56,815 nt of DNA. Source: Oscillospiraceae bacterium (lineage in GTDB: Bacteria; Bacillota; Clostridia; Oscillospirales; Acutalibacteraceae). The stretch lies in contig SVPG01000012.1 in assembly GCA_015065975.1 (NCBI GenBank), forward strand, positions 1 through 56,815. The letters are read 5' to 3'. Below the pieces are notes generated by a model. That model had not been told where the DNA came from and did no database searches. It saw only the letters and a list, made by a program, of their open reading frames with translations. Below are positions 44,945-53,806 of this stretch, in pieces (the first letter of the stretch is position 1; every line of letters starts with the position of its first letter). The position numbers and the translations under genes are program-made.

Positions 44945-45517
44945 ATGACTACAGGCGCTATCATAGGCATTGTTGCAGGAGTAATCGTCGTTCTTCTCAT
45001 AATCTGGTTTGTCTCCACGATGAACGCTCTTATTCAGAAGAAGATGACAGTTGAAGAGGCATTTTCCGGCATGGACGTATATCTCAAGAAGAGATATGAC
45101 CTCATTCCCAATCTCGTAAACACCGTCAAGGGCTATGCTGAACACGAGAGAGAGACTCTCGACAGCGTTATCTCCGCAAGAAACAACGCTGCTTCCGCAA
45201 ACCGCGGCGACATCAACGCAGCAGTTGAGAGCGAGAAGACCCTCGATTCCGCTGTTTCCCGTCTCTTTGCTATCGCAGAGAACTATCCCAACCTCAAGGC
45301 TGACACACAGTTCCTCAACCTTCAGGGTGAGCTCCGCAGCGTAGAGAACGACATCGCTCAGTCGAGAAAGTATTACAACGGCGCTGTAAAGCAGTACAAC
45401 GTAAAGGTTGCAATGTTCCCCTCCAGCATCGTTGCAGGAATGACCGGTCACAAGAAGGCAGCATTCTTCGAGGTATCCGACGATACTCAGAGAGAGAATG
45501 TCGAGGTCAAGTTCTGA
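44945..45517 (+). CDS. lemA: LemA family protein
   Basis: A 190-residue protein with one N-terminal membrane helix (about residues 4-25) and a long helical bundle. The characteristic stretch YLKKRYDLIPNLVNTVKGYAEHE marks LemA, and the C-terminal end is EVSDDTQRENVEVKF. Function is undefined; it is often paired with a DUF2207 or TPM membrane protein, as here. Codon use is strongly biased, suggesting abundant expression. Starts after GAAAGGAAG. Confidence 0.95.
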   Translation: MTTGAIIGIVAGVIVVLLIIWFVSTMNALIQKKMTVEEAFSGMDVYLKKRYDLIPNLVNTVKGYAEHERETLDSVISARNNAASANRGDINAAVESEKTLDSAVSRLFAIAENYPNLKADTQFLNLQGELRSVENDIAQSRKYYNGAVKQYNVKVAMFPSSIVAGMTGHKKAAFFEVSDDTQRENVEVKF

Positions 45518-45539
45518 TAAATATTCAAATGATGTCAGG

Positions 45540-45577
45540 TTCAGCCTGCCGGCTTATTCTGCCGGCAGGCTGAATTA
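45540..45577 (+). other. Strong hairpin between lemA and the DUF2207 gene
   Basis: A 14-bp stem (45540-45553 with 45561-45574) with a 7-nt loop. The following T-run is absent (TTAAAAAG), so it may be a weak terminator or a stability element that raises lemA over the downstream gene. Confidence 0.6.
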
Positions 45578-45634
45578 AAAAGTAACTCTTTGTTTCGCCT
45601 TGGAAAGACTATTAAAGGGGAGTGACTTCATAAT

Positions 45635-48097
45635 ATGAGCTTTAAGAAAAACAGGATAATAAAAATCGCCGTCGTGTTTGTGCTGGCGGTCATTGCGGCA
45701 TCGCTCTTCTCGATGACAGCCTTTGCGGACGACGAGGACGAGGCTTATTATGTTGAAAATGCGGAAATAATCATGGAGGTCGCGTCGGATAAAAGCGTTG
45801 AAATTACCGAGCGATACGAGATTTATTTCAATGAGGAAAGCCACGGAATAATAAGAACCATTCCGACGCAGTCTCTGCATGAGTATTACACCATAACCGA
45901 TGCACAGGTCATAAGCCATCCCTTCACGTACAATGACGGCGTGTTCAAGATAGGCAGGGAAGACAGAACGGTCATCGGCAGACAGGTCTATACGATATGC
46001 TACACCATCAATCTTTACGCCGACTCTTCCGATGATTTTGATTTCTTCTATCCCAACGTCATCGGACTTGAAAACGACCTCAGAATGGAATCGGTCGAGG
46101 CGAAGATAATATTCCCCGAGGACGCTCAGATACTCGATTACAATATTACGTCGGGTGAATACGGCTCTGTCGAAAACGAGTATGCAAGGGGTTCGGTCGA
46201 CGGCAACGTTATAAAAATCCGTTCGACAAAGGAGCTTCCCGCATTCAACGGAATTTCGATCGAAGTAAGACTGGAAGAGGGCGTGTTTGCGGACGCACCC
46301 GTTCTCGAGCCGGATTTTGTTGTCGATGACCTCGCAGTAACGGTCACGACAGACGAACACGGAGTGATGTCCGTCACCGAAAAGTACAAGGGTACGATGC
46401 TGTCGGGCAGCGGATATTTCAACAGAACGATAACCGAAAATCTCGATGACGACCGAAACACCTGTTCGTGGTATGTCGAAAACCTCGAGATAGTGTGCGA
46501 CAAGTATCCGAGTGCAGTCGATTGCGGTCAGCGCAGCGACGATGTATGGTATGCAACGGTGCGTCTGTCGGGCAAGAAGGACGAGACTGTCGAGTTTGCG
46601 ATCACCTACGATGTCGTCACCGATTTTGTCGATGAGGATGCGGGTGTCCCGATAAATATTCCCTTTGATTATTACGAAAGCTCTGCGATCGTGCGCGTTG
46701 ACGATGTCGATTTCAGACTTGAAACAAATGCGCTTGCAGACGGCGGACTCAACAGCTATATAAGAGATATGTACAAAATGGAGAGTCCGTTTGACGGAGA
46801 GCTGAAGGCTGACGGAGGTCAGCTCACGCTCAGAGACCCGCTCGGCGCGAGCGAGAGCTTCATTCTCTCTCTCAGCTATGAAGAGGACGCTTTTGTGAGA
46901 AAGGCACGCGTGTATGACTGGGTAATACCGCTCGTATCGGTGCTGATCCTTGCGGTAACGGCAGTGCTCTCCTGCATCAAGAAGGAAAAGCAGCTCGTGC
47001 CGACCATCGAGTTCTATCCTCCCGACGGTCTCAATCCCGCCGAGGTTGGATATATCATCGACAATGTGGTCAACAATGAGGATATAACCTCGCTTATTTT
47101 CTACTGGGCATCACACGGACATCTGACGATAGAGTTCTATGAAAAGAATAAGTTCAAACTCAATTTCGTGTCCGAGCTCGACGATATTCACCGCAGCTAC
47201 GAAAAGGCCATGTTTGCATCTCTCTGGAGATACGGTCAGGACGGATATGTTCTCAGCAGTCAGCTTGAGGAGAAGTTCTACCCGGCGATCCATAAGGCAA
47301 CGGCAGGCGTCAAGAAGATTTATTCAAGCAACCGTGCGCTGATCGACGAAAAGGCAAACTGGCAGTCGATCCTGTTCGGCGGCGCTGCGGCGATTGTTCC
47401 TGCGGTGCTCTATATTATAGCGTCGGCTGTATACAGATTCTCGTTCGAAACGAATCTCATTCTCAATATAGTCTCCGCAGCGGTGCTTATCGGCACGCTG
47501 ATTCTTCTGCGGAAAAACCGCGAGAAGAAGTATATCGGCGGAAAAAGCAATGTCTGGCTCGGAATCCTTGCGGTTGTCCTTACAATCGTCGGTGTGGCTG
47601 CAAGCCTCGCTGTGGTCGGAGGAAACATCAATGCTTTCAGCTGGCTGATAACGGCAGTCTCTTCGGCAGCGGCAGTTCTTGTTTCTCCGAAGATCGTAAA
47701 GCGTACCGATGCCGGAACCTATCTCCTCGGCAGATGCATAGGCTTCAAGCAGTTCCTTGAAACCGCCGAGAGAGAGCGGCTCGAGATGCTCCTTGAGCAG
47801 ACCCCCGATTATTACTACAATATACTTCCCTACGCTCAGGTTCTCGGCGTGTCCAAGATCTGGGAAGAGAAGTTCAAGGATCTCGTCGTACAGCCTCCCA
47901 CATGGTACACAGGCTACAATTACGGCAACATCTATATGACACGTATGCTGCTCAGATCGATGAATTCGGTCTCGAGAACCATGTCTTCCGTGCCTGCGAA
48001 CAGTTCGGGCGGCGGCAGAGGCGGTTTTGGCGGCGGATTCGGCGGCGGTGGCTTCTCCGGCGGCGGATTCGGCGGCGGCGGAATGAGCAGATGGTAA
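45635..48097 (+). CDS. DUF2207 domain membrane protein
   Basis: An 820-residue protein. It has a signal or anchor (about residues 9-29), a long extracytoplasmic beta-rich DUF2207 region (about 35-400, starting YYVENAEIIMEVASDKSVEITERYEIYFN), one membrane helix (near 430), a cytoplasmic region with AEVGYIIDNVVNNEDITSLIFYWASHGHLTIEF, then several membrane helices (about 570-680) and a Gly-rich tail with FGGG-type repeats. It is the usual partner of LemA, 118 bp downstream. Role unknown; envelope homeostasis is a guess. Confidence 0.9.
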   Translation: MSFKKNRIIKIAVVFVLAVIAASLFSMTAFADDEDEAYYVENAEIIMEVASDKSVEITERYEIYFNEESHGIIRTIPTQSLHEYYTITDAQVISHPFTYNDGVFKIGREDRTVIGRQVYTICYTINLYADSSDDFDFFYPNVIGLENDLRMESVEAKIIFPEDAQILDYNITSGEYGSVENEYARGSVDGNVIKIRSTKELPAFNGISIEVRLEEGVFADAPVLEPDFVVDDLAVTVTTDEHGVMSVTEKYKGTMLSGSGYFNRTITENLDDDRNTCSWYVENLEIVCDKYPSAVDCGQRSDDVWYATVRLSGKKDETVEFAITYDVVTDFVDEDAGVPINIPFDYYESSAIVRVDDVDFRLETNALADGGLNSYIRDMYKMESPFDGELKADGGQLTLRDPLGASESFILSLSYEEDAFVRKARVYDWVIPLVSVLILAVTAVLSCIKKEKQLVPTIEFYPPDGLNPAEVGYIIDNVVNNEDITSLIFYWASHGHLTIEFYEKNKFKLNFVSELDDIHRSYEKAMFASLWRYGQDGYVLSSQLEEKFYPAIHKATAGVKKIYSSNRALIDEKANWQSILFGGAAAIVPAVLYIIASAVYRFSFETNLILNIVSAAVLIGTLILLRKNREKKYIGGKSNVWLGILAVVLTIVGVAASLAVVGGNINAFSWLITAVSSAAAVLVSPKIVKRTDAGTYLLGRCIGFKQFLETAERERLEMLLEQTPDYYYNILPYAQVLGVSKIWEEKFKDLVVQPPTWYTGYNYGNIYMTRMLLRSMNSVSRTMSSVPANSSGGGRGGFGGGFGGGGFSGGGFGGGGMSRW

Positions 48098-48104
48098 ACT
48101 GAAT

Positions 48105-48152
48105 AAAAAGAGCCGAAGCGCAGAGATATCTTTGGGCTTTCGGCTCTTTCCA
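48105..48152 (+). terminator. Terminator after the DUF2207 gene
   Basis: AAAAAGAGCCGAA and its complement TTCGGCTCTTT bracket a 20-nt loop region (about 48107-48150), followed by a short T-run. Confidence 0.75.
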
Positions 48153-48175
48153 TTGCCTACAGAAGGTGTGATTTT

Positions 48176-49705
48176 ATGAAACAGCAATGCTCCATGATAT
48201 CGGCGCTCTATATACTCTCGATACTTGTGTTCGAGGTTTTTTACGTCGATAATGCCTATTTCAATATAATGGAAGCCAAGGCGATGATGCTAAGGATAAT
48301 AACTGCGGCGTTCATCGTACTTTTCCTTGTTATGATACTCACCTTTGCATTCAGGGAGAACGCTGCAAAAAGCCTGAAAAAGAAAATTTCACAGCTTGAC
48401 ATTGTCGATTATGCGGTTATAATCTTTGCGGCGGTATCCGTTATCTCCTGCATCTTCTCCGACTATCCGTCGGAAGCGATGTCGGGCAGCAGAGGCTGGG
48501 GAGGCGGCGCGTGGATGTATGTCTGCCTTGCTCTTCTCTACTTTTTTGTGTCACGCTCGATAAAGGCGGGACGGGGATTCTTCCTCACGATGCTCGTGAG
48601 CGGCTCGGTGATTTTTCTGTGGTCGATACTCAATATGTGCTCGGTCGATCTTTTCGGTATGCATGAGGGCATTTACGGCGGCAAGAGTGCGGCGCTGTGT
48701 TATCTTTCGAGCATAGGAAACTCAAACAGTATGGCAGGGTATGCCTCGATGCTTACCGCTGCGGCGGGGGTGCTCTTTGTCGCGGCGGAGAAGAAAAGCT
48801 CGCGCATAGCTTACGGAGTGTTTCTTTTCCTCGGATATACCTGCTGTGTCGTGGCAAACTGCGACGGCGTGTATCTCGGTCTGGCGGCTGCTGCTTTCTG
48901 TATGACATTCTACGCGGTCGGCAGCATGAAGCGTATCCGTGCGCTCGTTATGGAAGGCGTTATTTTCAGTGCCGCCGTTTGCTTTGTGCGTCTGCTCAGG
49001 CTTGTTTCGACGAGAGAAAAGTTCGTCGATCTTACGGGCGTTTCGGCGTATATATGCGAGGGAAATCTGTTTGTTGTGATACTGTTAGTATTTTTGGCTG
49101 CGTATATTGCGATTAGTATAGTAAAATTGCCCGATTTTTCACGTTTTGCAAAATGGCTCCGAGTCGGTACTGCCGCGGTTTTTGTGATAGCGGCGGTCGG
49201 TGCGGCGCTCTGTGCGGCGCGTGATTTCGGCGACGAATGGGGCTCGTTCAGAGGTTACATATGGCGCAGGTCGGCGGAGATGTTTTCAGAGCTTGATATA
49301 AAAGGGAAGATATTCGGCGTCGGTCCCGACTGCTTCGGAATACTTTTTGCGAGCGACCCGAAGGCGACGCTCCCCGGAGCGATAGTTCTCAATGCGCACA
49401 ACGAGTGGCTTCAGTATCTTATAACGACGGGAATTGTCGGTACGGCGGCGTATGCTTTCATGTGGGCGGCGCCCGCCTGTGATGCGCTCTTTATAAGAAA
49501 GAAGATGAGCGCACCGAGAGCGGCCGTGCTCGCGGCGGTGGCTGCATATGCGGCGCAGGCTGTTGTAAACAACCCTCAGCCGCTCTGTATGTCGGTGCTT
49601 TTCCTCTTCCTGTCGATGTACCGCGCGGGCGGCGAGCTCTTTGAAATGGACCGTTCGGTGCTCGATGTTTTCGGTCGCGAAACGGTCGGGACGGTGGAGA
49701 AATGA
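48176..49705 (+). CDS. O-antigen ligase/polymerase-like membrane protein
   Basis: A 509-residue membrane protein with about 12 hydrophobic segments and a large loop between the last two. The end of the loop has the signature NAHNEWLQYLITTGIVGTAAYAFMW, with the His expected in the Wzy/WaaL fold, following GVGPDCFGI. Such proteins join or polymerise lipid-linked glycans outside the membrane; in Gram-positive bacteria the acceptor is wall or capsule polysaccharide. The next gene, thpR, overlaps it by 4 bp. Confidence 0.87.
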   Translation: MKQQCSMISALYILSILVFEVFYVDNAYFNIMEAKAMMLRIITAAFIVLFLVMILTFAFRENAAKSLKKKISQLDIVDYAVIIFAAVSVISCIFSDYPSEAMSGSRGWGGGAWMYVCLALLYFFVSRSIKAGRGFFLTMLVSGSVIFLWSILNMCSVDLFGMHEGIYGGKSAALCYLSSIGNSNSMAGYASMLTAAAGVLFVAAEKKSSRIAYGVFLFLGYTCCVVANCDGVYLGLAAAAFCMTFYAVGSMKRIRALVMEGVIFSAAVCFVRLLRLVSTREKFVDLTGVSAYICEGNLFVVILLVFLAAYIAISIVKLPDFSRFAKWLRVGTAAVFVIAAVGAALCAARDFGDEWGSFRGYIWRRSAEMFSELDIKGKIFGVGPDCFGILFASDPKATLPGAIVLNAHNEWLQYLITTGIVGTAAYAFMWAAPACDALFIRKKMSAPRAAVLAAVAAYAAQAVVNNPQPLCMSVLFLFLSMYRAGGELFEMDRSVLDVFGRETVGTVEK

Positions 49706-50202
49706 GGCTTTTTATCGCCATTCGTTTTTCGCGGGAGATCGAAAACGCCCTGATGGATGCGATAGAAAAAATGAAGTTGCAGGGGATCGGGGCAAACTTC
49801 ACACGGCGCGAAAATCTTCATCTGACGCTCGCGTTTATAGGTGAGTCGGACCGTGCGGAAGATATAAAGAATATTATCGATTCCCTTGATGCGCACCGCT
49901 TTGAAATGACGGTGGAGGGCTCGGGCAGCTTCGGCGATCTTTACTGGGCGGGAATCGGTGAAAATACTGAGCTCGAAGGGCTTGCCCGTGACCTGTGCGG
50001 CAGACTGAGAGCGGCGGGTTTTGATATCGAGAGGCATCGGTTCACACCGCATATCACTCTTGCCCGAAGGGTCGTCGGCAAAAAAAGACCCGAGATTACA
50101 ATAGCACGGACGGCGATGACCGTCGGAAGAATATCCCTTATGAGGTCTGACAGGATTGACGGCAGACTGTGCTACCGAGAGGTGTACGGAAGGGATATCT
50201 GA
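49702..50202 (+). CDS. thpR: RNA 2',3'-cyclic phosphodiesterase
   Basis: A 166-residue enzyme of the 2H phosphoesterase family with both histidine motifs: HLTLAFIGE and HITLARR. It opens 2',3'-cyclic phosphates on RNA and may ligate tRNA halves. It starts within the end of the O-antigen ligase-like gene (ATGA overlap) and precedes an MFS gene by 15 bp; the three probably form one operon with no obvious functional link. Confidence 0.94.
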   Translation: MRLFIAIRFSREIENALMDAIEKMKLQGIGANFTRRENLHLTLAFIGESDRAEDIKNIIDSLDAHRFEMTVEGSGSFGDLYWAGIGENTELEGLARDLCGRLRAAGFDIERHRFTPHITLARRVVGKKRPEITIARTAMTVGRISLMRSDRIDGRLCYREVYGRDI

Positions 50203-50217
50203 GAAAAGAGGCAAAAA

Positions 50218-51378
50218 ATGGTTCATCTTCTACTTGTAATAATCTATCTTGCGTTTATAAGCCTCGGGCTTCCCGACCCGATGCTCGGTGCGGCGTGGCC
50301 GCTTATGTACGGGGAGTTTTCCGTTCCCGTATCCTATGCCGGTATCGTGTCGATGACGATTGCTGTCGGAACGATAATCTCGAGCCTTATGAGCGATCGG
50401 CTTACAAAAAAGCTCGGAGCGGGACTTGTCACGGCCATCAGCGTTGCGATGACAGCGGCAGCGCTCTTCGGCTTTTCGGTCAGCACGTCGTTCTGGATGC
50501 TCTGTCTGTGGGCGATTCCGTACGGACTCGGGGCAGGAAGCGTCGACGCGGCGCTCAACAATTACGTCGCGCTGCATTATGCAAGCCGTCATATGAGCTG
50601 GCTTCACTGTATGTGGGGAGTCGGAACTATCATCGGACCGTACGTCGTAGGGTACGCTCTGACGGGTGGAAAGGGCTGGAGCGGCGGATATTTCTATGTT
50701 TTCCTGATGCAGGTGGTGCTGTCGGTAATACTTTTCCTCAGCGTTCCCATCTGGAAGAAAAACACCGCTCAGACCGAGGAAGCAAAAAAGAACGACAGGG
50801 CACTTTCGCTCAGGGAAATATTCGCGATTTCGGGAGCAAAAGAGGTTTTTGCGACATTCTTCTGCTACTGTGCGCTCGAGCAGACCGCCATGCTGTGGGC
50901 AAGCAGCTATATGGTGCTGCATCGCGGAATCTCGCCGCAGACCGCAGCGGGCTATGCGAGTGTGTTTTTTATCGGAATAACGCTCGGCAGAGCCATAAAC
51001 GGATTTATGACGTACAAATTTTCCGACACTCAGATGATAAGAACGGGTCAGGCGATAATACTTGTCGGAATTGCGGCAATGCTGCTCCCGCTTGGCAATA
51101 TCGTAACGCTTGCGGGACTTGTGCTTATCGGACTCGGCTGCGCGCCGATTTATCCGTGCATAATCCATTCCACGCCCGAGCATTTCGGCGCCGAGAGGTC
51201 GCAGGCGATAATAGGCGTCCAGATGGCAAGCGCATATGTCGGAATATGCCTCATGCCGCCTCTTTTCGGGCTTATCGCAAATCATATAACGGTGGCGCTG
51301 CTGCCGATATACCTTCTTGTGCTTCTCGTGCTGATGTGGCTTATGCACGAAAGATTACAGAAGAAAACAGCCGCATAA
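50218..51378 (+). CDS. MFS transporter
   Basis: A 386-residue membrane protein with 12 expected helices. It opens HLLLVIIYLAFISLGLPDPMLGAAWP; the first-half cytoplasmic loop has SLMSDRLTKKLGAG, the standard MFS loop signature (GxxxDRxGRK-like), and the second half has GRAINGFMTYKFSD and FGAERSQAIIGVQ. Sugar or drug transport cannot be told. It starts after AAAGAGG and ends in a bidirectional terminator. Confidence 0.92.
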   Translation: MVHLLLVIIYLAFISLGLPDPMLGAAWPLMYGEFSVPVSYAGIVSMTIAVGTIISSLMSDRLTKKLGAGLVTAISVAMTAAALFGFSVSTSFWMLCLWAIPYGLGAGSVDAALNNYVALHYASRHMSWLHCMWGVGTIIGPYVVGYALTGGKGWSGGYFYVFLMQVVLSVILFLSVPIWKKNTAQTEEAKKNDRALSLREIFAISGAKEVFATFFCYCALEQTAMLWASSYMVLHRGISPQTAAGYASVFFIGITLGRAINGFMTYKFSDTQMIRTGQAIILVGIAAMLLPLGNIVTLAGLVLIGLGCAPIYPCIIHSTPEHFGAERSQAIIGVQMASAYVGICLMPPLFGLIANHITVALLPIYLLVLLVLMWLMHERLQKKTAA

Positions 51379-51380
51379 AG

Positions 51381-51417
51381 ATAACCGCCTGTGACGGTAC
51401 GTCACAGGCGGTTATTT
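51381..51417. terminator. Bidirectional terminator
   Basis: A 16-bp perfect stem (51381-51396 with 51400-51415) with A and T flanks, between the MFS gene and the converging BlaI-type operon. Confidence 0.92.
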
Positions 51418-52395
51418 TTATGCTGTTTTCCGATTCATCAACGAGAATATCGATGCGGTTATTAAACCTGAAATTACAATAATCAGAATGTCGATGGGCG
51501 CAAGAACAATTCCGGGAAGACTGCTGAATATGAAGCCTTTGCCGAAGGTGTAGAGATGTCCGTTGAGAAGAAACAGCTCTCCAATATACATAAGTAATGT
51601 CATTACAGAAGAGACGATTGCCGGAATACGGACGGAAATGAATTTCTGCTTCTCCAAAAGGAACGAGCCGACAAACACGCCGAAGGTTACACCGAAAAGA
51701 ATGAAGAATACCGTCATGAGCACTGCCGACAAAACAGATACCCGTAGGTTTCCGTCCCTCCAGAAAGCCGTAAAGCAAGCAAGTATGCAAAGCCCGAGGA
51801 ATGTGACGGAGCAGACAGCTTGCAGGATCAGAGGCTTGATGCGTGCGGTCTCACCTGTCAGAATCATTTGACCGAAGCCGTAAAGACAGTTGAGAATTGC
51901 AAGAATCAAAACAACGGAAATAATGTAAAAATGCAGCTTGAATGCGGGGTCATAATCCCCCATCAATATATCAACTGCGGTTTGCGTTTTGTGTTCGGTT
52001 GCGGTTTCTCCGCCCCAGCCTTCGGGAGGCATATAACACATATACATCTGCCAATCTTCAAGCTTTACAACAGTTTCGGCGTTTGACACAATAATCTTTC
52101 TTTCAAAGAGCAGTTCGAGCAAAAAGAACGTTCCTGTTGAAACGCAAGCACCGCCGACAAAAGCATATTTTTTAAGCAGCTTAAAACAAAGAGGTATCAG
52201 GAGTACACCGATTATAACCGCAATACTTATTGGCGTATAAGGGATTACGTATTTGGGGTAGTTTTCCTTTTGTACAGTTCCGTCAGCGATCATATCAGAG
52301 ATTACTCTTATGCCCATCAGAAGAGGATAGAATGAGGCGGCAAAAACTCCGATGCAGCTAAGCAGATAATAAATACTGAATTTTTTGTTCTTCAT
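51418..52395 (-). CDS. Membrane protein in a BlaI/M56 operon
   Basis: A 325-residue protein with about eight hydrophobic segments, starting KKFSIYYLLSCIGVFAASFYPLLMGI. An extracytoplasmic loop between segments 3 and 4 (about residues 110-155) contains MYMCYMPPEGWGGETATEHKTQTAVDILMGDYDP. I recognise no family; there is no ATPase, permease or hydrolase motif. It is the last gene of the operon, 13 bp after the M56 gene, so it is the probable output or client of that regulatory pair. Starts after AAAGGAG. Confidence 0.72.
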   Translation of the reverse strand: MKNKKFSIYYLLSCIGVFAASFYPLLMGIRVISDMIADGTVQKENYPKYVIPYTPISIAVIIGVLLIPLCFKLLKKYAFVGGACVSTGTFFLLELLFERKIIVSNAETVVKLEDWQMYMCYMPPEGWGGETATEHKTQTAVDILMGDYDPAFKLHFYIISVVLILAILNCLYGFGQMILTGETARIKPLILQAVCSVTFLGLCILACFTAFWRDGNLRVSVLSAVLMTVFFILFGVTFGVFVGSFLLEKQKFISVRIPAIVSSVMTLLMYIGELFLLNGHLYTFGKGFIFSSLPGIVLAPIDILIIVISGLITASIFSLMNRKTA

Positions 52396-52408
52396 TTTCG
52401 TTCTCCTT

Positions 52409-53335
52409 TCATCCTGCGTTTGTCATGAGTGCATGGAAAATTATTCCGATAAATACAATAAAAACAGCTGTCGAAAAAATGGTCAGCTTTTTATAAGACA
52501 GTATGTTTTCGATTCTTGCGCGTATTTTTGCTCCACCGAATGCGGAGGTGAATATGGTTCTGTCGGTTTTGCTCTCAAGTAATGCCAATGCGTATTCTCT
52601 TGCACGGTTGTTATCGTCCAGTTTTGCAAGAACACGTTCGTCGCAGGAAAGCTCAAGATCTGTCAGAAGCAGCTTCAAAAACAGCCAGCATAAAGGGTTG
52701 AACCAATGAACGGCGACGATTGCAAATGCAGAGAGACGCCACAGGTTATCAATGCTCTGTATGTGCATGGTTTCGTGCAGGACAACGAGCTCAACATCTC
52801 TGTTCTTGTATGAGGCGGGAAGGATGATTCTCGGTTTTACAATACCGTATACCGCAGGAGAAAAAGCTTTGTCAGAAAGATATATATTATCCCTCAGATG
52901 CATGGAATCCTTGATTTCATAAAATGCGGCAGAATATGCCACCGCCAGTATCAGAAGAATAATCAGGGCACCTACTAACCATACAACGGAAGCGATGTTG
53001 AATATATCTTCAAGAATATTTGTTTTATATGTTATCGGGAAATAGGTATCTGCAGCCATGACACTGTTCATCATGGAAAAAGACATATCATCGGTCGGCT
53101 GATACACAGTAACGAATTTTGTTGCTGTTTTGGATAACAATGACATCAGACTGTACGGACTGTTTAATCCTACGGGAAATACCATACGTGCAAAAGGTAT
53201 CACCCAAAGGAACACAGAGAGTCTTCTCGGTATCTTTTTCACCGATCTCACAAGCGTGATAAGCGTACCGGTTAAAGCTGCCGTTATGCTCATATTGAAT
53301 ATCCAGTAAAATACTTCCTGAAGCATATTCCTCAT
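52409..53335 (-). CDS. M56 family membrane metallopeptidase (BlaR1/MecR1-type, no sensor domain)
   Basis: A 308-residue protein with four membrane segments (about residues 10-30, 38-55, 110-135 and 280-302) and a cytoplasmic zinc protease between the third and fourth. The catalytic motif is LHETMHIQS (HExxH), and DLELSCDERVLAKL supplies the third metal ligand. In BlaR1/MecR1 this protease cleaves the BlaI/MecI repressor, but there the C-terminal extracellular penicillin-binding domain receives the signal. That domain is missing here, so the signal is unknown. It starts within the end of the BlaI gene (ATGA overlap). Confidence 0.93.
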   Translation of the reverse strand: MRNMLQEVFYWIFNMSITAALTGTLITLVRSVKKIPRRLSVFLWVIPFARMVFPVGLNSPYSLMSLLSKTATKFVTVYQPTDDMSFSMMNSVMAADTYFPITYKTNILEDIFNIASVVWLVGALIILLILAVAYSAAFYEIKDSMHLRDNIYLSDKAFSPAVYGIVKPRIILPASYKNRDVELVVLHETMHIQSIDNLWRLSAFAIVAVHWFNPLCWLFLKLLLTDLELSCDERVLAKLDDNNRAREYALALLESKTDRTIFTSAFGGAKIRARIENILSYKKLTIFSTAVFIVFIGIIFHALMTNAG

Positions 53336-53688
53336 CCTTTGTCAATCAGCTTGTGCAGCTCTTTGATTTCCTCCTCAGACAAAGGTTCGTCTTCGAGCAA
53401 GGCGGAAAACAATGCTTTGCGAGACCCTCCGAATACTTTTCTTACAAGAGAGGCTGCCTCAGCTTTTTGAATTTCGCTTTGTGAGACGAGAGGAGTGCAA
53501 ATAAACCCCGGGTCGGTGCGACAAATAAAACCTTTCGCTTCGAGCTTTTTGATCACAGTATATGTGGTGTTCTTGTTCCACCCGATTGTCTCTGACGCAA
53601 TCAGACTGATTTCTTTTGCAGAAATGGGACTCTTTGCCCATATTATTTCCATTACCTTTGCTTCGCCGTCAAAAAGTTTTTTTCTCAT
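53332..53688 (-). CDS. BlaI/MecI family repressor
   Basis: A 118-residue winged-helix repressor: LFDGEAKVMEIIWAKSPISAKEISLIA, then TIGWNKNTTYTVIKKLEAKGFI, the recognition helix, and TPLVSQSEIQKAE where BlaR1 is expected to cleave. The C-terminal helix mediates dimerisation. It is the first gene of the operon; two dyads over its own promoter suggest autoregulation. It starts after GGAGG, with the usual length of the family. Confidence 0.95.
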   Translation of the reverse strand: MRKKLFDGEAKVMEIIWAKSPISAKEISLIASETIGWNKNTTYTVIKKLEAKGFICRTDPGFICTPLVSQSEIQKAEAASLVRKVFGGSRKALFSALLEDEPLSEEEIKELHKLIDKG

Positions 53689-53701
53689 AAGAACCTCCGT
53701 G

Positions 53702-53717
53702 GACTATTACTATAGTC
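53702..53717. promoter_or_regulatory. Candidate BlaI operator 1
   Basis: Dyad GACTAT-TACT-ATAGTC, 3 nt past the -10 box, similar in layout to the TACTA/TAGTA operators of bla and mec systems. Confidence 0.75.
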
Positions 53718-53718
53718 T

Positions 53719-53747
53719 ATACTATCACGATAGTCTGAACTTGTCAA
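53719..53747 (-). promoter_or_regulatory. Promoter of the BlaI/M56 operon
   Basis: Minus strand TTGACA (53742-53747), 17-bp spacer, TAGTAT (53719-53724), with the two dyads overlapping and following it. Confidence 0.85.
53721..53734. promoter_or_regulatory. Candidate BlaI operator 2
   Basis: Dyad ACTATC-AC-GATAGT, partly within the -10 box and spacer of the promoter, sharing the ACTAT/ATAGT arms of operator 1. Confidence 0.75.
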
Positions 53748-53749
53748 TA

Positions 53750-53788
53750 AAAAAGGCAGTATAGCCTTTCGGTCGAACTGCCTTTTTG
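53750..53788. terminator. Candidate terminator between the BlaI and PHP genes
   Basis: AAAAGGCAGT and ACTGCCTTTT (about 53752-53786) form a stem around a 14-nt loop, with a T-run on the plus strand and an A-rich flank; serves the minus-strand PHP gene in reverse. Confidence 0.7.
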
Positions 53789-53806
53789 CTGATTATATCT
53801 GTTATT

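Noticed and set aside
50169-51482. Plus-strand frame of 437 codons overlapping the MFS gene
   Set aside because: Arg/Cys-rich shadow of a typical transporter that has its own ribosome site and terminator.
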